Of a DNA stretch of 52,608 bases, positions 25,579 to 33,719 are shown in pieces. Below the pieces are notes generated by a model. That model ran no database searches. It saw only the letters and a list, made by a program, of their open reading frames with translations, and was not told the DNA's origin. Within the stretch, counting starts at the first letter, position 1; every line of letters starts with the position of its first letter. Source of the DNA: Phycisphaeraceae bacterium (GTDB taxonomy: Bacteria; Planctomycetota; Phycisphaerae; Phycisphaerales; Phycisphaeraceae); contig JANQSF010000148.1 of the NCBI GenBank assembly GCA_028284155.1, positions 1 through 52,608 of the forward strand. The letters are read 5' to 3'. The position numbers and the translations under genes are program-made.

Positions 25579-25755
25579 GGAACCACAGATGAACACGGAT
25601 GGACACAGATGGGGGAGGGACTTGAGTCGGTTCTTTGTGTGTATCAAGATGCTGTATTGATGGTCGTGCGTTTTGAGACGCGTCCGTTACCGCAGGTCGA
25701 TGTGGTCCTCACACACGATCCCAATCTGTGTCTATCTGCGTTCATCTGTCGTTCC
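25579..25755. repeat. Inverted repeat, AACCACAGATGAACAC type, copy 1
   Basis: 32-bp arms at 25579-25610 and 25724-25755 (start GGAACCACAGATGAACACG; right arm is its near complement) enclose ~113 bp of variable sequence. It lies between the stress-protein and antiporter genes. The same arms appear inside the mrp operon at 29631-29790. Confidence 0.85.
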
Positions 25756-25866
25756 AAAACGATTTCAACATCGGCGCTCAACGGCGAAGGGCGGGACAAG
25801 CCCCGCGGCTAAACGGCCGGCCTGATTCATTTCGTGCTTTCCTGCTTTCCTGGTTTTCTGCACTTC

Positions 25867-26712
25867 CTACAACATCAACATCGGCGTCCCGCGCAGCTCG
25901 ACGGCCAAGGGGTATGCCAGGCCGTGCATGGCTAACTGGTCTTCGTCTTTGGTGTTGATCACCAGCAGGTCAACCTTGTGTTTGTCAACGAGTTGTCGGT
26001 ACTCGGTCAGGTGATGGCCCATCGTGACGACCTCGACCGTGTTGAGCGACAGGCCGCGTTCGCTGAGCACGCGCGAACACGAGACGACGTAGTCGTGCGG
26101 GTCCTTGAGCAGTTGCTCGCGGATCGTTTCACGCGCGGTGTCGGTGTCGATCTCGGGGATCTTTTCGATGGTGGCCATGTAGCGGTCGAACGTCGCATCG
26201 TCTTCGACGTGGCTGAGCACGAGCGTGCCGCCCGGCGACGTGAAGCGCACGGCGTAGTTGACCAGGCGGGCGTCGCCGGCCAAGTGGTCGGTCATGGCCA
26301 TGACGACATTGGTGTCTTCGAACGCGCGGGCGTGCTCGGCCTCGCCGGGGTGCGGCATGACCAGGACGGGCACGGGCGTCGCCTGCGTGAGCACGTCGAG
26401 GTGTCGGCCGAGCGTGCTCGGCCAAATCGGCGCGTGCAGGTTGCGGTACGTCACGATCAGGTTGGGTTGACCCGACTCAATCAGCCCCAGCAATTGGTCA
26501 ACCGTCTCGGTCTGCTCGCCGGCCGTGACGGTCCAATCGGTGTCTTCGCCGAGGACTGAGAGGAACCGCCTGACCTTCGCGGCGTAGTCGTTGGCTTGGC
26601 CTTGAGACAGGTCGGTCACAATCAGGGCCGCGCCGACCGCGACCGGCTCGTACACGAAAACGTCCTTGGCCGCGGCCTTGAACACGCTCTCGAACTGATC
26701 GACGTTGGGCAT
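25867..26712 (-). CDS. Universal stress protein family, tandem-domain, non-canonical ATP loop
   Basis: A 281-residue cytoplasmic protein with two Usp-like halves: residues about 10-120, ending in TPVPVLVMPHPG, and about 150-281, ending in ELRGTPMLML. These endings match the last strand of Usp domains. The usual G-x2-G-x9-G-S/T ATP-binding loop is absent in both halves (first half reads TYRNLHAPIWPSTLGRHL), so ATP binding is doubtful. ATG 26712 is chosen since the first strand follows shortly. It lies 300 bp upstream of nhaD on the same strand and is divergent from mrpA, consistent with a regulator or sensor of ionic stress. That role is inferred from context. Confidence 0.8.
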   Translation of the reverse strand: MPNVDQFESVFKAAAKDVFVYEPVAVGAALIVTDLSQGQANDYAAKVRRFLSVLGEDTDWTVTAGEQTETVDQLLGLIESGQPNLIVTYRNLHAPIWPSTLGRHLDVLTQATPVPVLVMPHPGEAEHARAFEDTNVVMAMTDHLAGDARLVNYAVRFTSPGGTLVLSHVEDDATFDRYMATIEKIPEIDTDTARETIREQLLKDPHDYVVSCSRVLSERGLSLNTVEVVTMGHHLTEYRQLVDKHKVDLLVINTKDEDQLAMHGLAYPLAVELRGTPMLML

Positions 26713-27049
26713 ATCGGTCGTTCCCGGTTGGTGTGCGGGCAGGATATCAGAAGCCGCGCGGCGTGCGCCACCCGACCGATAAGACGCGATCACACCAACC
26801 GGCGCGATGCGACACAACCTGTCCGACGACTTGGCCGATCATGCCCACATCCGGGCCGTTGACGGCGAGGCTGGCGGCGCGGTCGCGGTCGCCTAATGTT
26901 CGGCACTTCGCCTGCACCCGGCCGAGCTCGGCCGAGCGGCGGACGCGTGCCCAACGGAAGCGCCTTCCGCACTGGACCCGCCGTGGACCGGCCGTGCACA
27001 GCGCGCGGGCCACGCCGATCGGGGGGAGAGGCAACCTTGAGAGTCGAAC
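26713..27049. other. Divergent regulatory region between usp and mrpA
   Basis: A 337-bp GC-rich spacer shared by the stress-protein and mrp promoters. No convincing -35/-10 pair is seen on the mrp side. Short frames across it have no recognisable product. Confidence 0.5.
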
Positions 27050-29614
27050 ATGGTCATCCCTGACTGGATGCTCCCCGTCATCGTGTTCACCCCCTTCGCC
27101 GCCGCCGCGGTGGCGTTGTTCGGTGGCAAGTGGCTGGGGACGCGTGCGGGTTGGCTGATGGTCGTCGCCGCGCTGGCGTGCTTCAGCATGACGCTGACGA
27201 CGATGGTGGGCAGCGGCGTGGTAGGCGGGCATCATGATGTAGAGGTGAAGGATTCGGGGAGCGAAGCGCGGGCCACTGAAGTGGCCGCGCCTGCCGGGGG
27301 CGCGGACGGTGCGCGGGGCGTTGAAGCGGATGACGCGCACGCGCCGGTCACGTTTGTTCAGGAGTGGATCCCCGATTTCGACATCGCGCTGCGCTTCCGG
27401 GCGGACAGTTTTGGCCTGTTCTTTGCGATGGTCATCAGCGGGATCGGCCTGCTCGTCGGCTTCTACTCGACGCACTACATCCCCAACGACCTGGCGAAGA
27501 ACCGGGTCGGGCGGTATTACGCGTCGCTGATCGCGTTCATGGGCGCGATGCTGGGCATCGCTCTTTCCGACGACCTGATCCTGCTGTTCGTTTTCTGGGA
27601 AATCACGTCGATCACGTCGTTCATGCTGATCGGCTTCTGGTACGAGCAGGACCATGCGCGCAAGGGCGCGTGGACGGCGTTGCAGGTCACCGGGCTCGGC
27701 GGGTTGGCCATGATGGCCGGCTTCATCATGATCGGGATCACGGCCGACACGTTCACGATCAGCGAGATCGTGAGCAGTCCCGACCTGCTTTCGACGATCG
27801 CCGCGTCGCCGCTGTTCGGCCCGGCGTTGCTGCTGATCTTCGGCGGCGCGTTTACGAAGAGCGCGCAGTGGCCGTTCCACTTCTGGCTGCCCAACGCGAT
27901 GGTCGCACCGACGCCCGTCTCGACTTACCTGCACGCGGCGACGATGGTCAAGGCGGGCGTGTTCCTCGTCGGACGCATGTGGCCGATCTTCGAGTCGTCG
28001 CCGTACTGGTCGCCGCTGCTGGTCACCTGCGGGTTGATCACGTTCAGCTACACGGCTTATCAAGCCTTCAAAGAGACGGACCTCAAGGCGATCCTCGCGC
28101 GGACGACGCTCTCGACACTCGGCCTGGTCATGATGATCTACGGCCTGAAGGCGTACGACCAGGACGCGCTGCAGATCCTCAACCACGCGGCGTACAAGGG
28201 CACGCTGTTCCTAGTCGTCGGCATCGTCGAACACGCGACGCACACGCGCGACCTGAACAAACTCGGCGGGCTGCGCAAGCAGTTGCCCGTCACGTTCTGG
28301 TGCTGCGTATTGGCCGCGTTGTCGATGGCGGGGCTGCCGCCGTTCTTCGGCTTTGTAGCGAAAGAGTCGTTGTACGCGTCGCTGTTGGACAACGCGTTCC
28401 TCGCGGAACACGCGGCGCTGAAGTGGCCGATCATCGGGCTGGCCGTGGTGTCGAACGCGTTTATCTTCGCCGTGAGTTGGAAGCTCATTCTGGGCGTGTT
28501 CTGTGGCCCCCGGAAGGACGCCCACTCGCCGGACGTGTCCCACGATGCTCATGAACACGGTCAGCACGAAGACGGTGGTCACGGCGAAGACGACCACGGC
28601 CATCACGGCGAGTCGTTTGGTTTGTGGCTGCCGCCGCTGGTGTTGGCATCTGTCACGTTGATCGTCGGCCTGCTCGGCGCGACGAAGGTCGTCGAGTTCC
28701 TGGTCAACGGGTTCAGCTCGAAGGCTGACGCGCACGCGCACGTCACGCTGATCCCGTCGCTGTCTCACCCCGAGCCGTTGTACCTGTCGCTCGCAACCAT
28801 CGGGCTTGGCGTGTTGTTTTACTTCGGGCGTCGGCCGATCAACGCGGCGCAGCGCGGGGTGGACAACGTGCTGCCGACGATGCAATCGCTGTGGGATGTG
28901 GCGATGCACAGCGTGACGGCCTTCGCCACGGGGTACAGCAAGTGGTGGCAGCGCGGGTCGCTGCGGTGGTACATCACGGGCATCCTGATGTTCTTCGTCG
29001 GGCTGACGCTTTGGACACTGCTCGGCCGAGGCGGGCTGTCGATCCACGGGGCGATCGAGCAGGTGCAGTTCGCGGGCGTGCCGTGGTATGCGTACGGCCT
29101 GTTCGCGCTGCTGATCTGGGCGGCGTTGACCGTGGCGACGTCCAAGACGCGTTTGGGCGCGGCGATCGCCATCACGGCGACGGGCTTTCTCGTCTCGTTG
29201 GTCTTCGTGATCTACCGCTCGCCGGACATCGTGCTGACGCAGATCCTGATCGAGACGGTGTCGACGATCTTCATCCTGCTCATTCTTTATTTCATGCCCA
29301 AGTTCAAGAAGGAACGCGGCGCCGATTTCCGCCGGTTCTTCTGCGTGCTCGTGTCGTGCGCGGTGGGCTTTACGATGTTCGCGTTCACGCTGATGGCGAC
29401 GTCGGAACAATTCAAGCCGAAGAACAACTTGGCCGGCGACTACCTGAATCGCACGCTGCCCGAGGGCGACGGGGCGAACGCGGTGAACGTCATCATCGTG
29501 GACTTCCGGGCGATCGACACGACGGGCGAACTGATCGTCGTGGTCGTGGTCGGCATGTGCATCTTTGGGCTGCTGCAAGCCAGAAGGATGAAGCCGAAGG
29601 AGGTCGACGCGTGA
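27050..29614 (+). CDS. mrpA: Mrp Na+/H+ antiporter subunit A
   Basis: An 854-residue NuoL-like membrane subunit and first gene of a seven-gene mrp operon. Conserved ion-path features: LLFVFWEITSITSFMLIGF (Glu in a core helix), GGAFTKSAQWPFHFWLP (Lys), KETDLKAILARTTLSTLGLV and HAAYKGTLFLVVG (Lys). The C-terminal portion carries the MrpA-specific extension with YRSPDIVLTQILIE. Two hydrophilic insertions are unusual: residues about 63-105 and a His-rich loop about 485-522 with nine His among Asp/Glu/Gly. The complex exchanges cytoplasmic Na+ for external H+. The next gene begins ~200 bp later, beyond an inverted repeat, while genes from B to C and D to G are tightly packed. Confidence 0.94.
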   Translation: MVIPDWMLPVIVFTPFAAAAVALFGGKWLGTRAGWLMVVAALACFSMTLTTMVGSGVVGGHHDVEVKDSGSEARATEVAAPAGGADGARGVEADDAHAPVTFVQEWIPDFDIALRFRADSFGLFFAMVISGIGLLVGFYSTHYIPNDLAKNRVGRYYASLIAFMGAMLGIALSDDLILLFVFWEITSITSFMLIGFWYEQDHARKGAWTALQVTGLGGLAMMAGFIMIGITADTFTISEIVSSPDLLSTIAASPLFGPALLLIFGGAFTKSAQWPFHFWLPNAMVAPTPVSTYLHAATMVKAGVFLVGRMWPIFESSPYWSPLLVTCGLITFSYTAYQAFKETDLKAILARTTLSTLGLVMMIYGLKAYDQDALQILNHAAYKGTLFLVVGIVEHATHTRDLNKLGGLRKQLPVTFWCCVLAALSMAGLPPFFGFVAKESLYASLLDNAFLAEHAALKWPIIGLAVVSNAFIFAVSWKLILGVFCGPRKDAHSPDVSHDAHEHGQHEDGGHGEDDHGHHGESFGLWLPPLVLASVTLIVGLLGATKVVEFLVNGFSSKADAHAHVTLIPSLSHPEPLYLSLATIGLGVLFYFGRRPINAAQRGVDNVLPTMQSLWDVAMHSVTAFATGYSKWWQRGSLRWYITGILMFFVGLTLWTLLGRGGLSIHGAIEQVQFAGVPWYAYGLFALLIWAALTVATSKTRLGAAIAITATGFLVSLVFVIYRSPDIVLTQILIETVSTIFILLILYFMPKFKKERGADFRRFFCVLVSCAVGFTMFAFTLMATSEQFKPKNNLAGDYLNRTLPEGDGANAVNVIIVDFRAIDTTGELIVVVVVGMCIFGLLQARRMKPKEVDA

Positions 29615-29630
29615 TGACTGAAAACGGGAT

Positions 29631-29790
29631 GGAACCACAGATGAACACTGATAAACACAGATTAGAGATGTTTAGGTTGTGCGGATCACACGCGACGTCC
29701 CGTTCCCCGTTTAGCGCCGCATGGTGTAACAGAACGATTTCGACAGCCATCCGAACCCATCTGTGTTGATCTGTGTTCATCTGTGGTTCC
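29631..29790. repeat. Inverted repeat, AACCACAGATGAACAC type, copy 2, inside the mrp operon
   Basis: 32-bp arms at 29631-29662 and 29759-29790 with a ~96-bp centre. The arms match copy 1 (25579-25755) closely while the centres differ. It sits between mrpA and mrpB; the right arm ends four bases before the earlier of the two candidate mrpB ATG codons. Confidence 0.85.
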
Positions 29791-29814
29791 CAAATGGATC
29801 GTGACAGAGCAAAC

Positions 29815-30285
29815 ATGACCGAGCGCGACCACAACACGACTGCCGACACGCCGGCCGACATCCCTTCGTCTCACGACGAGAAGGGTTCGCCGGTGTTGTG
29901 CACGGTCGCGAAGTTCGCGGCGACGCTGACGCTGTTGGTGTCGTTGATCATTTTTTATCAGGGCCACAACCTCCCCGGCGGCGGGTTCATCGGCGGCGTG
30001 CTGGCGGCCGCGGCCGGCGCGATGGTGTTGCTCGGCTGGGGGGCGAATTCGTGGGTCGCGCGCATCGCGTGGTGGCGGGTCTCGGTCGTTGGGCTGTTGA
30101 TCTCGCTGACCACGGGCGTCGTGCTGATGTTCGTCAGCCCCAGCGGCGACTTCATGGACCACATCACGCTGCATTGGCCGATCCATCTGCCCACGGCCAC
30201 GTTCTTCGACCTGGGTGTGTACCTGATCGTCATTGGCACGCTGATGACGGTGTTCGTCGAGCTGGGCAAAGAGGAGGGCCGGTAG
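29815..30285 (+). CDS. mrpB: Mrp Na+/H+ antiporter subunit B
   Basis: A 156-residue membrane protein with four transmembrane segments, including TVAKFAATLTLLVSLIIFYQGHNLPGGGFIGGVL, the MrpB/MbhF signature GHNLPGGGFIGG. An acidic, Thr-rich N-terminal stretch of ~25 residues precedes it. I chose ATG 29815; an ATG at 29794 (7 residues longer) is possible, and the earlier GTG at 29773 would translate part of the inverted repeat and is unlikely. The stop is directly followed by the mrpC ATG (TAGATG). As a small subunit of the Mrp complex it is needed for Na+/H+ exchange. Confidence 0.92.
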   Translation: MTERDHNTTADTPADIPSSHDEKGSPVLCTVAKFAATLTLLVSLIIFYQGHNLPGGGFIGGVLAAAAGAMVLLGWGANSWVARIAWWRVSVVGLLISLTTGVVLMFVSPSGDFMDHITLHWPIHLPTATFFDLGVYLIVIGTLMTVFVELGKEEGR

Positions 30286-30855
30286 ATGGAACTGCTGATG
30301 GCCCTGGTGATCGGCGTGCTGTTCGCGGCGGGGACGTACCTGCTGCTTCGGCCGAACTTTATCCGCGTTGTGATGGGGCTTGGGCTCTATTCGAACGCGG
30401 CGAACATGCTGCTCATCGCCAGCGGCGGTTACAAAGCGATCGGGCTGTCGCCGTTCGTAACGTCCGAAGACGCGCAGACGTCCGTGATGATGGACCCGCT
30501 GCCGCCGGACATCATCCTGACGGCGATCGTCATCAGCTTCGCCGTGGGCGCGCTGTTTCTGACGCTGTGTTACCGCGTCTACCTCGACCACGGGACGGAC
30601 AACCCGGAGGAGCTGCCGAACGACGAGATGGATGAACGAGACAGCGACGCGGCTCAAGCCAGGGCGCAAACGCAAGACTTGGAAGCAACCAAAGCGACGG
30701 AAGAAACGGCGTCGGACGAGAACGAACCCGCGGCGCGCAGCCTGCCGGACGTCGTGCAGGAGTTGGCCAAGGACGACCCGCAGGCTCCGCATGAACCGGG
30801 CGGCGACGAGCTTCGGCCGCGCGGCGCGACGGGGCTGAACGGGGCGACGGCGTAA
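30286..30855 (+). CDS. mrpC: Mrp Na+/H+ antiporter subunit C, with acidic C-terminal extension
   Basis: A 189-residue NuoK-like subunit. The first ~110 residues are the normal three-helix MrpC (GTYLLLRPNFIRVVMGLGLYSNAANMLL and DPLPPDIILTAIVISFAVGA), close to the whole length of typical MrpC. Residues about 110-189 form an extra hydrophilic tail rich in Glu, Asp, Ala and Pro, probably cytoplasmic and disordered. It starts immediately at the mrpB stop. A 52-bp gap with a TCGGCAGG...CCTGCCCGA hairpin separates it from mrpD. The tail is the unusual point; the rest is standard. Confidence 0.93.
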   Translation: MELLMALVIGVLFAAGTYLLLRPNFIRVVMGLGLYSNAANMLLIASGGYKAIGLSPFVTSEDAQTSVMMDPLPPDIILTAIVISFAVGALFLTLCYRVYLDHGTDNPEELPNDEMDERDSDAAQARAQTQDLEATKATEETASDENEPAARSLPDVVQELAKDDPQAPHEPGGDELRPRGATGLNGATA

Positions 30856-30906
30856 GACGAGGCAGAAGGTTCGGCAGGTCGAAGCCTGCCCGATGGCAAT
30901 GACGAT

Positions 30907-32517
30907 ATGGCACCACAACTGATCATCCTGCCGATTCTGATCCCCGCGTTCGCCGCGGCCTTGCTCGCGCTGCTGCGCGGCTGCCTGCGGCTTGAGAAAG
31001 TGTTGGCTGCCTTGACAGCGCTGGGGTTGACGGGCGTGAGCGTGTGGATGCTCATGGCGATCGACGGCAGCGACACCGGCGTCGTCGGCACCGTGCTGGG
31101 CGGGTGGGAAGCGCCGTACGGCATCGCGATGGTGGCCGACCGGTTGGCGTGCATCATGCTCTGTTTGTCCAGCGGCGTCGGCGCGGTCGCGTTGATCTAC
31201 ACCTTCTGGACCGTCACCGAAACGCAACAGCGACACTTCTTCTACCCGCTGTTCTTCGTGGTCATCCTCGGTTGCAACTGGGCGTTCCTGTCGGGCGACC
31301 TGTTCAATCTGTTCGTGTCGTACGAGGTGATGCTGATCGGCTCGTACGGCATGATGATGGTCGGCGCGAGCAAGCCGCAGGTTCGGCAGACGATGAAGTA
31401 CATCGGGCTGAACGCGGTGGGGTCGACGATCTTCGTCGCGGCGGTCGGGCTGATCTACGCGACGACGGGCACGCTGAACATGGCCGACCTCGCCGTACGG
31501 ACCGCGACGCTCGAGGGCGATCAGGCGGCGATGGTCACCGCCTGCTCGACCGTGCTGCTGACCGTGTTCGCGATGAAGACGGCCGCCTGGCCGCTCTACT
31601 TCTGGCTGCCCGACTCATACCCGGTCGTGCCGGCCGGCGCGAACGGCTTCTACGCCGGCCTGCTCACCAAGGTCGGCGTCTACTCGCTGCTGCGGGTGTT
31701 CGTCATGGTGTTCCGCCAACCGGGCAGCGAGTTCGCCCTCGAGGTGCTGCTCGTGTTGTCGGGCTTCACGATGTTGTTCGGCGTGTTGGGCGCGATGTGC
31801 CAGTGGGAGATCCGGCGCATCCTTTCGTGGCACATCATCAGCCAGGTCGGTTACATGGTCATGGGCATCGGGCTGGTGAGCATCGCCAATGACGAGGTGA
31901 AGACGCTGGCGATCGCGGGCACGATCTTCTACATCGTGCACCACATCGTCGTGAAGTCGTGCCTGTTCCTGGTCGGCGGCATCGCGGGCAAGGTCGCGGG
32001 TACGCAGGAACTGAAAAAAATGGGCGGCGTGCTCGACATGGCGCCGGGTGTCGCGGGTCTGTTCATCATCGCGTCGTTCAGCCTGGCCGGCCTGCCGCCG
32101 TTCAGCGGTTTCCTGGCCAAGTTCGTGCTGCTCAAGGCCGGCCTCGCCGGCGGGACGACGCTGGCGTACATCATCGTGGCCGTGGCGATCGTTACGAGTT
32201 TCTTTACGCTCTACTCGATGACCAAGATCTGGGGCTACGCGTTCTGGCGAAACCGTTGCAAGGAATCGGTGAGTCGCAACTACCGCGGCATGATGGTGCC
32301 GACGGCCGTGCTGGTAGTCGTGACCGTCGTCATGGGCGTATGGGCACAGCCGTTTTCGCAATTGGCCAGCCGGGCGGCGACGACCGTAATCGAGCCGACG
32401 GCGTATATTGAGAGCGTGCCGGGGATGGCGCGGGAGAGGGATGAAGCGGACGACAGGCAAGCCGAGAGGGCAACGTCCATCGCGTCGAAACCTAACAACA
32501 CGGAGGCCGTGCGATGA
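30907..32517 (+). CDS. mrpD: Mrp Na+/H+ antiporter subunit D
   Basis: A 536-residue NuoN/NuoM-like membrane subunit of normal family length. Markers include NLFVSYEVMLIGSYGMMMVG (Glu in core helix), FAMKTAAWPLYFWLPDSYPVVP (Lys on the broken helix), HIVVKSCLFLVGG and SLAGLPPFSGFLAK. It is thought to form, with MrpA, the proton and sodium channel core. The last ~45 residues are hydrophilic and acidic. The stop overlaps the mrpE start (ATGA), typical of translational coupling. No Shine-Dalgarno is obvious upstream, but the hairpin between mrpC and mrpD may matter for spacing of the transcript. Confidence 0.95.
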   Translation: MAPQLIILPILIPAFAAALLALLRGCLRLEKVLAALTALGLTGVSVWMLMAIDGSDTGVVGTVLGGWEAPYGIAMVADRLACIMLCLSSGVGAVALIYTFWTVTETQQRHFFYPLFFVVILGCNWAFLSGDLFNLFVSYEVMLIGSYGMMMVGASKPQVRQTMKYIGLNAVGSTIFVAAVGLIYATTGTLNMADLAVRTATLEGDQAAMVTACSTVLLTVFAMKTAAWPLYFWLPDSYPVVPAGANGFYAGLLTKVGVYSLLRVFVMVFRQPGSEFALEVLLVLSGFTMLFGVLGAMCQWEIRRILSWHIISQVGYMVMGIGLVSIANDEVKTLAIAGTIFYIVHHIVVKSCLFLVGGIAGKVAGTQELKKMGGVLDMAPGVAGLFIIASFSLAGLPPFSGFLAKFVLLKAGLAGGTTLAYIIVAVAIVTSFFTLYSMTKIWGYAFWRNRCKESVSRNYRGMMVPTAVLVVVTVVMGVWAQPFSQLASRAATTVIEPTAYIESVPGMARERDEADDRQAERATSIASKPNNTEAVR

Positions 32518-32909
32518 TCCGACGCCTGTTCTGGTTTGTCGTGTACGTGTTCGTGTTCTGGCGCGAGTTGATCAAGGCCAACATCGAGGTGGTCAAGCTC
32601 GTGCTGTCGCCGAAGATGAATATCCGACCCGGTTTTTTGGCTGTGCCGATGGACGCCGAGAGTGACTTCGAGGTGACCAGCCTGGCCAACTCGATCACGC
32701 TGACACCGGGCACGATCTCCGTCCACGTTTCCAAAGACCGAAAGGTCATCGTCGTGCACGCGCTGGATATCGGGCAGGACTGCGGCGACGTGCGCCACGG
32801 GATCAAGGCCACGTTGGAATACAACATCCTGCACTGGACTCGGCCGAAGGCGCAACTGCCGCCGGCCCCCGGGTCGACCGGTTCACCCGCGACAGGAGCC
32901 GCGACATGA
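32514..32909 (+). CDS. mrpE: Mrp Na+/H+ antiporter subunit E
   Basis: A 131-residue protein with one N-terminal membrane segment (LFWFVVYVFVFWRELIKANIEVV) followed by the characteristic MrpE soluble domain with TPGTISVHVSKDRKVIVVHAL. This is slightly shorter than typical MrpE (about 155-160). A Pro/Thr/Ala-rich end follows. Start and stop overlap its neighbours by four bases each. It helps assemble the Mrp complex. Confidence 0.9.
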   Translation: MIRRLFWFVVYVFVFWRELIKANIEVVKLVLSPKMNIRPGFLAVPMDAESDFEVTSLANSITLTPGTISVHVSKDRKVIVVHALDIGQDCGDVRHGIKATLEYNILHWTRPKAQLPPAPGSTGSPATGAAT

Positions 32910-33181
32910 GCGATTGGCTTAACTACGTCATGATGGTCTGCATGGCCGCGCTGCTGGTGACGGCCGGCGTGTGTCTCTGGCGGATCGTGATCGGCCCGCG
33001 CGCGGCCGACCGCACCGTCGCCTTCGACGTGCTGGCGATGGTGTTCATCGGTGTGATCTGCCTGGCGTGCGTCCTCGAAGGCACGTCGCTTTACTTCGAC
33101 GCGGTGTGGATCCTGACGCTCGTCGGTTTTGTCGGCTCGGCCGCGGTGGCCAAGTATCTCGAACGCGGGAGGGTGTTCTAA
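32906..33181 (+). CDS. mrpF: Mrp Na+/H+ antiporter subunit F
   Basis: A 91-residue subunit with three transmembrane helices: LNYVMMVCMAALLVTAGVCL, RTVAFDVLAMVFIGVICLA (the R-x4-D-x2 pattern seen in MrpF) and a third around ILTLVGFVGSAAVAKYLERG. Start overlaps the mrpE stop; its TAA directly precedes the mrpG ATG. Confidence 0.93.
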   Translation: MSDWLNYVMMVCMAALLVTAGVCLWRIVIGPRAADRTVAFDVLAMVFIGVICLACVLEGTSLYFDAVWILTLVGFVGSAAVAKYLERGRVF

Positions 33182-33559
33182 ATGGACCTGCCGCTTTGGC
33201 TGGAAATCTTCGTCGCCGTCGCGATGGTCACGGGCACGTTCCTGATGATCGTCGCGGCCGTGGGTCTCGTGCGATTCCCGGACATCTGGACGCGGATGCA
33301 CGCGGCCGGCAAGGCCGGCACGCTGGGCGTGTCGCTGATGATCCTCGCGTCGATCCTCTTCTTCGCGCCCACCGACTTAAGCGTTCTGTTCCGCGGGGCG
33401 TTGGCTGTCTTCTTCCAGTTCCTGACCACGCCCGCCGCGACGCACCTGCTCGCCCGCGCCAGCTACGTCACCGAATACCCCATCAGCGACCGCACGGCCG
33501 TGGACGAGTTAAGGTCGTTCCTGCCGGTTCGGCCGGACGAGGGGTTTGGGGAGGAGTAG
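33182..33559 (+). CDS. mrpG: Mrp Na+/H+ antiporter subunit G, last gene of the operon
   Basis: A 125-residue subunit with three helices and the MrpG signature GLVRFPDIWTRMHAAGKAGTLG (residues about 32-53), then a helix ending FFQFLTTPAATHLLARA. It abuts mrpF without spacing and completes a full set A-B-C-D-E-F-G, the group 1 order. Repeat DNA starts right after the stop, with no clear intrinsic terminator visible. Confidence 0.94.
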   Translation: MDLPLWLEIFVAVAMVTGTFLMIVAAVGLVRFPDIWTRMHAAGKAGTLGVSLMILASILFFAPTDLSVLFRGALAVFFQFLTTPAATHLLARASYVTEYPISDRTAVDELRSFLPVRPDEGFGEE

Positions 33560-33562
33560 GCC

Positions 33563-33682
33563 GAGAAAAGAAGAGCAGGAGAGCAGGAGAGCAGAAGAAC
33601 AAGAGAGCAACAGATTAAAAGGGCATCTCGCGCGCACAGCCCGATCTGATGCTCTGATGTTTTGCTGCTCTGTTGTTCTGTA
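33563..33682. repeat. Degenerate AGAGCAGG-rich inverted repeat
   Basis: Tandem AGAGCAGGAG-like decamers on the left (33570-33613) face complementary CTGCTCTGTTG-like sequence on the right (33647-33680). It fills the gap between mrpG and the HIT gene. Confidence 0.6.
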
Positions 33683-33688
33683 TAACCC

Positions 33689-33708
33689 GCGCTAAGCCGC
33701 AAGCGGCT
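33689..33708 (+). repeat. 20-mer intergenic repeat, copy 3
   Basis: A perfect GCGCTAAGCCGCAAGCGGCT, ending 11 bases before the HIT-gene ATG; the candidate -10 TATCCT at 33708-33713 overlaps its last base. Confidence 0.88.
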
Positions 33709-33713
33709 ATCCT
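33708..33713 (+). promoter_or_regulatory. Candidate -10 element for a leaderless HIT transcript
   Basis: TATCCT, 6 nt before the ATG of the HIT gene, with no Shine-Dalgarno. Same layout as at metG. Confidence 0.35.
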
Positions 33714-33719
33714 GTCCGC

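Noticed and set aside
29773..29814. GTG 29773 as start of mrpB
   Set aside because: The first codons would come from the right arm of the inverted repeat; downstream ATG codons fit the family better.
28211..31236. Two long minus-strand frames opposite mrpA to mrpD
   Set aside because: Arg/Gln/His-rich shadows of well-recognised Mrp subunits.
27050..33559. NADH dehydrogenase (complex I) segment instead of mrp
   Set aside because: NuoL/K/N-like proteins are present but so are MrpB, E, F and G, in the standard mrp order, with no other nuo genes.
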